Source of the DNA: Rhynchopus sp. YZ270_cl-10
Lineage: Eukaryota; Euglenozoa; Diplonemea; Diplonemida; Diplonemidae
NCBI GenBank assembly: GCA_964035575.1
Contig: OZ037916.1
Span: 992,001-1,056,000, forward strand
Length of the DNA stretch: 64,000 nt
Direction: 5' to 3'
The notes beneath the pieces are model-generated. The model searched no databases. It saw only the letters and a list, made by a program, of their open reading frames with translations, and was not told the origin of the DNA. A program made the translations under genes and the position numbers. Positions 59,575-64,000 of this stretch are shown here, piece after piece (position 1 is the stretch's first letter; the number at the start of each line of letters is the position of its first letter).

Positions 59575-61202
59575 GGCAGCGTCCGCGAAAGACCCCCCAA
59601 ATTGCTTCCAAATCTCGGAATTTTCCGAATTTTCCTGAAAATGACCCTTGTTTACGAGTATGGGTTCATATTTTGCGAAAATTTAAGTCACTAAAATTTT
59701 GTCCATTTTTCCGTATATACCCCACCACAAGCCGGGATTGGCCCGGAAATGCCACAAAACGGGGTTTCCGGGCCTCCCCAGCTAACCTTTTCAAGGAACG
59801 TTTTTCCGTACCCGAAATCCATTTTTTCCCCATTTTTTCCCATAATTAGCGCGACCACTGCCCTTTTCGGACCTAAAAAAAAAAAATTTTTTTTTTGGTG
59901 TTTTACTCAGGGAAGTTCCTAAGTGGGACCGAGAACATGAAATTCTGGATTTTAGTTTTTTTTTCCTTTTTTTTTTTCCTTTTTTTCCTTGGGGGGCTTT
60001 CTTGTGGTTTCTAGTGGGTTTCACTGTAGGTGACACACCACCAGTGTGGTGAAATGGTCGAAACTCTCAAAAGCAAGAGTTTTCAGGGGGCAAGAAAAAA
60101 AAATTGACCACAAAATCCTGCACCGTCAGGGCTGTACCCCCAATTTTTTTTTGCCTGCGGCGCCATTTTTCATTTTTTGCTCTGCAAAACATTCATGCTT
60201 ATTGGTATTTCACTAATTAAAATTTTGGTATTTTATAAGATTTTTTTTTTAAATGAACTCAGAGTTAAGTTTCTGAGTTCATTAAAAAAAAAATCGGTGA
60301 AAAATTCCGAGTAGGTATTAATTTAGATAGGAAAAGCTATGTCAACAGCTATGTGTCCCCTTATTTTACCTGTAAATACTAAGGATATACAAGGAAATCC
60401 TCACAAACACCCATATAACCACCCATAGAACAACACAACAGGGGGAAATGTAATCACCAGCCAAAGCATTCGCTCAGGAGCTGAAAACCCGGCCTTTCCG
60501 AGGCCTAAAAAACTTCGCCGAGCTGCAGGTGTATGCAGGGGTCCACTGGCAGGGGGGCAAAGGGTGGGGCGCGAGGAGCTGGATGCGCGAGGTGTGTAGC
60601 TCGAAGCATATGTCCCTCCATATGCAGAAGACAACCACCAGGAGAAAAGGGGTGTCCGCCGTTTACTACTCCTGTAGTTGCATCAGCGACACCCTCAGGA
60701 CAGTGACAGCGAGACGGAGGAGGAAGAGGAGGAACAGGCGGACAATTGTCTGCAACTCTTGGAGAGACTCATCACGGAGGTCAATAGGGTCACTCAAAAA
60801 AGGGGGTTTTCTGCGAGAAAGTCGACATCGCCGCAGACGACCCGGAGCGTGAAGCTCTTTCGCGCTCTATTTAGAGTGTTCGGAGGGGGCGACAAGCCTC
60901 CACCCCCCCCTTTCCTCCCCCCCTTTTTGATAATGGGTTTAGAGACAGATATTAGTGAATTCCTTCCTATATCCTTAGTATTTACAGGTAAAATAAGGGG
61001 ACACATAGCTGCTGACATAGCTTTTCCTATCTAAATTAATACCTACTCGGAATTTTTCACCGATTTTTTTTTTAATGAACTCAGAAACTTAACTCTGAGT
61101 TCATTGTAAAAAAAAATCTTATAAAATACCAAAATTTTAATTAGTGAAATACCAATAAGCATGGATGTTAGCTTTAGGGGGGGGTCTTTCGCGGACGCTC
61201 CC
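59575..61202. mobile_element. Long-TIR DNA element, copy 2, with nested insert
   Basis: Same family as 28119-29169. The left end (GGCAGCGTCCGCGAAAGACC, 59575-59598) is separated from the rest of the left repeat by about 590 bp of foreign sequence (59599-60187) carrying an R6 copy on the - strand and an R8 fragment. The long repeat then resumes at about 60188 and the right end finishes at 61202. The core is in the opposite orientation to copy 1 relative to the chromosome. On the + strand it encodes CLQLLERLITEVNRVTQKRG-like residues; copy 1 has a stop at the Gln of this segment, and copy 2 has its own stop early in the MSTAMCPLIL-type frame. The flanking target duplication is unclear. Confidence 0.8.
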
Positions 61203-61864
61203 AATGTTTACGGTCTGAATTTAGCTGACAGACGTTCGTTTTTTTTCTTTTGATTTTTTTCCCCCTATTCTCAATGTACCGTTTTTATGGTTGGAGGGTA
61301 TCAGACAATGCAATACAAGCAGGTTTTTTTGAGTGTGACTGAAAGACCGGGAAAAACAGCCCAAATTTGAAAAGGGCAAAAAGGGCCCACAACCCATTTA
61401 CAGCCAACGTTCATTCGGGTAAAACGGTACACTCAAGAACCACAAAGAGGAAAGCCTCTTCCCCCCCCCCCTTTTTTTTTTACGCAATAAAAGAGCGAGC
61501 TGCGTTTGGAAATGACGTACCGTTCCCCCTGGATAAATAGAAGTTTTGAACGACGTGCCCTCGATGATGTTCATCTTTCAAGTTTTTTCTTTTTTCTATT
61601 ATTGTTCAAAGCAAAACGTTCTGTCCGTGGGGTTGTGCGGTTGGTGTACCCTAAAAACAAGACAGAAAACAAGCCGTTTTTGTGTTATATTCAAAAGAAA
61701 TGAACTATTGAGAGGGCATTTTTGTTATGTTTTTTCTCCCCCGAGTGTGTACTTTCCTTTGATCTCTATATTTTCGTGGAGTTTCTCTTTTATATTGCAT
61801 GGGTGTATTTCTGGGTTTTCCTGGAATTGAGAAGCAGGCAAGTTGCCTGTGAATGTGCTGAGTC

Positions 61865-61935
61865 CTTTTTTTTCTTTTTTTCTTTTTTTTCTTTTTTTCT
61901 TTTTTTTCTTTTTTTCTTTTTTTTCTTCTTTTTCT
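61865..61935 (+). repeat. T-rich microsatellite with periodic C
   Basis: Runs of 7-8 T alternate with single C about eight times, then shift to CTTCTTT. A simple-sequence tract. Confidence 0.8.
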
Positions 61936-62599
61936 TCGAAGGTGGTGATGTGTCGACTTCAGCTCAAAAAAAGAGGGAACATTTTTTTTTTAGGGTTATT
62001 CACTAGAAACGACAGTGGTGGTAAAGATGTGGTTCAGCAGTCAGAGCAATGCCAAGAATCACTCCGCTTCCTTAGGATATAGACCACGAAATAGATGTAG
62101 TGGACTGCATGGTTGGGGTCCACCCCCGGTACAGCCGGTCATATTACAATATACCAATAATACACTGTCACGAGAGAGCGATGTAGCGGACAGCAAGAAA
62201 GATACACTATACACGAGAACGGCTTTTTTTTTTTTGCATTTCACAATCAAAAAAATATTCCAAAGCGTCCATTCCCCCTCCCCTATTCCCCAAAAATTCT
62301 TCACAAACCCATCATCCAACAACAGGGGGTCGTCATCGACACAAAAAAAAAAAAACTTATCCCCCCTCCTCCTCTCCCTCTTCCCTCACCACACATCAAA
62401 CACACTACCTCTTCCGCCGTCCCCCCCTTTGGGGGGGACAGAGAATAACCCGGACTTCTTTAGTTTGGAGGGGGGTTTTCCACCGCTCTTTTTTCCCCTT
62501 CTTTTTCTCTGGGGTTCGATAACCCTCGGAGTGTCAGTGCCTTGCGTCCCAGAGGCGTTTTGCACTAACTTCTTTTTCTCTCTCTGCCCCCCTCCAAGA

Positions 62600-63688
62600 A
62601 TGCACCATGCATCTGCGACGAATTCTGTGCACCCTTCTTTGCAGGAATGGAAGAATGGGTGTCTGAGAATCGCGGTGGTGTTGGGTGTAGTGAAGATGGC
62701 GGAGACAGCGGTGGGGATGGGGGCGGATGTGGAATCCTCAGACACGGAAGGGGTAACGTGCATTTCGCTTATCGCTGGCACCGCACCACAGTACGTCTCC
62801 AAAGGGCATATCGATACCTTACGGTTTCTCATCCGCGCTGGAGGGGATCCCAGTAGACGATGTCATCGTGGCCACACCCCTGCACAAAAAAGCATCCAAA
62901 AACGTTCCCCCACGCTCTTTGCGGAGCTTCTCCGAACCGGTTCGTGCGGGCACCCTACTCTGACCCTCATGCTTTACGCCATTGAAGAGCGGAGTGTACG
63001 ATGCATGCAGGTCCTCCTCGAGAGACACAGCTTTTCCGACGCGAGATACGGCCCGAAAAACTACTCGCTCCTCCACGGCTGTGTGGCAAGCCACTGCTGC
63101 GGAGGTATCAGCGCACTGTTAGGGAGCGGCGCGAACCTCGAGGCGAGAGATAGGAAAGGGAGAACACCGTTGTTTCATGCCTCGAGCGGGGCGGATATGG
63201 AGAGTATGACGCTTTTGTTGGCGTCAGGGGCGGATATCAACGCAAGCGATAATAAACACAGCACCCCAATCTGCGCAACCGTCGCGAATTGTCATTCTGA
63301 CCCAACAAACCTGCTTCTCCGTTTTGGTGCATCTCTAAAGACTGGAAGGAATGGGGTACCTCCGTTGGCGTTGGCGATCCAACAGGGGCATGTGTCGCTT
63401 GTGAAAATGTTGTTATCTCATGGCGCTGACACCACGTATGTGAACCAAAAGGGTCAGACCTTGATGTTCGTTGCTGCAGCGGCCGGTAATGTGCCGGTGA
63501 TTCTGCTGCTACTCAAATGGGGTCTCGCAGTGACGTCGGAAGACCACAATGGGGCTACCCCGGTCCATCTGGCAGCGAAACGGCAGAAAAACAATGCAGT
63601 TCGTCTCCTCCTCGGCCACGGGGCAAACCCAACGAAGAAGGACCATGATGGGCACTGTGTACACAGCCTGCTCAAGGAAACCCTTTGA
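62600..63688 (+). CDS. Ankyrin-repeat protein, intronless
   Basis: 362 residues from the ATG at 62600, placed two bases after a pyrimidine tract ending CCAAG (AG at 62597-62598). About ten ankyrin units are visible, better preserved than in the other two ankyrin proteins: TPLFHASSGADMESMTLLL, TPICATVANCHSDPTNLLL, PPLALAIQQGHVSLVKMLLS, TLMFVAAAAGNVPVILLLL, TPVHLAAKRQKNNAVRLLLG. No signal peptide, membrane span or fused domain. It lacks the phase-1 intron shared by the genes at 5940 and 16418, so it belongs to another subfamily. An R2 module lies just upstream, and its trailing T tract merges into the acceptor's pyrimidine tract. Confidence 0.85.
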   Translation: MHHASATNSVHPSLQEWKNGCLRIAVVLGVVKMAETAVGMGADVESSDTEGVTCISLIAGTAPQYVSKGHIDTLRFLIRAGGDPSRRCHRGHTPAQKSIQKRSPTLFAELLRTGSCGHPTLTLMLYAIEERSVRCMQVLLERHSFSDARYGPKNYSLLHGCVASHCCGGISALLGSGANLEARDRKGRTPLFHASSGADMESMTLLLASGADINASDNKHSTPICATVANCHSDPTNLLLRFGASLKTGRNGVPPLALAIQQGHVSLVKMLLSHGADTTYVNQKGQTLMFVAAAAGNVPVILLLLKWGLAVTSEDHNGATPVHLAAKRQKNNAVRLLLGHGANPTKKDHDGHCVHSLLKETL

Positions 63689-64000
63689 AAAGAGAGAAAG
63701 AAGTGTGTACCACACCATTTGGTAGGATTTTTTTTTTTTTTTGAAAAGAGCCACATGGAGGAGGATTCAATAGCGTTTTCCCCCCTCAAGGGAACGACCA
63801 GAGTCTTCCTAAGAGATTTCGACCGTTTTCACAAATGTCTTTTATTCCCCCCCACGAATCAATTATTTTTGAGGTACAAAAAGATGACTTTAAGCTAGGC
63901 TAAGGTTCATGCTCACATTCTTATCAGATATAAACCACGAAATGAATGTAGGACTGTATGGTTGGGGGATGACGATGGACTGACTTTAACCCCACGACTG
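63689..64000. other. Spacer at the window edge
   Basis: Contains a T tract, an R3-like module (63884-63920) and an R5 module (63921-64000: CCACGAAATGAATGTAGGAC then TGTATGGTTGGGG). The same R3/R5 style of block occurs at 62075-62145 and 21815-21880. No gene seen. Confidence 0.5.

Larger units (their letters stand above)
58222..62599. other. Gene-free spacer
   Basis: No supported host gene in 4.4 kb. Contents: an 11-bp perfect stem-loop (58246-58271), R3 (58430-58465), an R3/R2 composite (59177-59310), long-TIR element copy 2 (59575-61202), a T-rich stretch with regular C interruptions (61865-61935), R5 (62075-62145), an R4-like segment (62162-62230) and an R2 module (62512-62575) that runs into the acceptor of the last gene. 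Confidence 0.55.

Noticed and set aside
60678-61034. Stand-alone host gene inside the second long-TIR element
   Set aside because: The frame begins without an ATG, ends inside the terminal repeat and is shared only with the other element copy, so it belongs to the element.

Overview
The window looks like a stretch of nuclear DNA from a euglenozoan protist, probably a diplonemid or another non-trypanosomatid lineage rather than a trypanosomatid. Four lines of evidence point this way. (1) All 22 confidently called genes lie on the + strand over 58 kb. (2) Most start codons sit 1-50 bases after a pyrimidine tract ending in AG, as expected when a spliced leader is added by trans-splicing. (3) The dUTPase is the dimeric all-alpha type known from kinetoplastids. 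(4) The core histones are very divergent and the H1 is a short Lys/Ala-rich protein with no globular domain. Unlike trypanosomatids, several genes carry ordinary cis introns (48-223 nt, GTAT...CAG). The species assignment is inference.

Layout. 1-5.9 kb has no gene: simple arrays (25 x 5 bp, 48 x 9 bp) and small transposon relics. 5.9-7.2 kb: ubiquitin-like/ankyrin protein. 11.9-15.8 kb: tandem pair of FAD-dependent oxidoreductases about 95% alike. 16.4-17.7 kb: ankyrin protein sharing an intron position with the first. 22.3-23.7 kb: poly-Gln coiled-coil protein. 24.7-27.0 kb: membrane receptor with a dCACHE-like sensor and a degenerate cyclase domain. 30.1-31.3 kb: malate dehydrogenase. 33.6-35.1 kb: secreted clan GH-A glycosidase. 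38.5-39.8 kb: probable mitochondrial membrane protein. 41.0-42.7 kb: unrecognised 548-residue protein. 43.5-44.2 kb: dUTPase. 45.6-50.3 kb: histone cluster in the order H2B, H2A, H3, H1, H4, H2B, H1. 50.8-52.0 kb: PDCD2/Tsr4-like protein. 54.3-56.7 kb: unrecognised 785-residue protein. 57.1-58.2 kb: MATH-like protein. 62.6-63.7 kb: third ankyrin protein. One open frame of unknown status lies on the - strand at 45.0-45.4 kb.

The genes do not form one pathway. The histones and dUTPase both serve DNA replication and lie side by side; the rest are unrelated housekeeping, sensory and scaffold proteins.

More than half of the window is AT-rich spacer with homopolymer tracts, built from recurring short modules, nearly all on the coding strand and most ending in a T tract, plus several inverted-repeat DNA elements. 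The strongest observations are: (a) a double stem-loop, variable in sequence but regular in position, downstream of histone genes; (b) a 530-bp duplicated upstream region (24.1-24.6 kb and 27.3-30.0 kb) whose uninterrupted copy shows the pre-insertion sites of elements in the other; (c) a 1-kb element with 235-bp inverted ends whose core is flipped between its two copies; (d) coding-strand repeat modules that sit right at splice acceptors.
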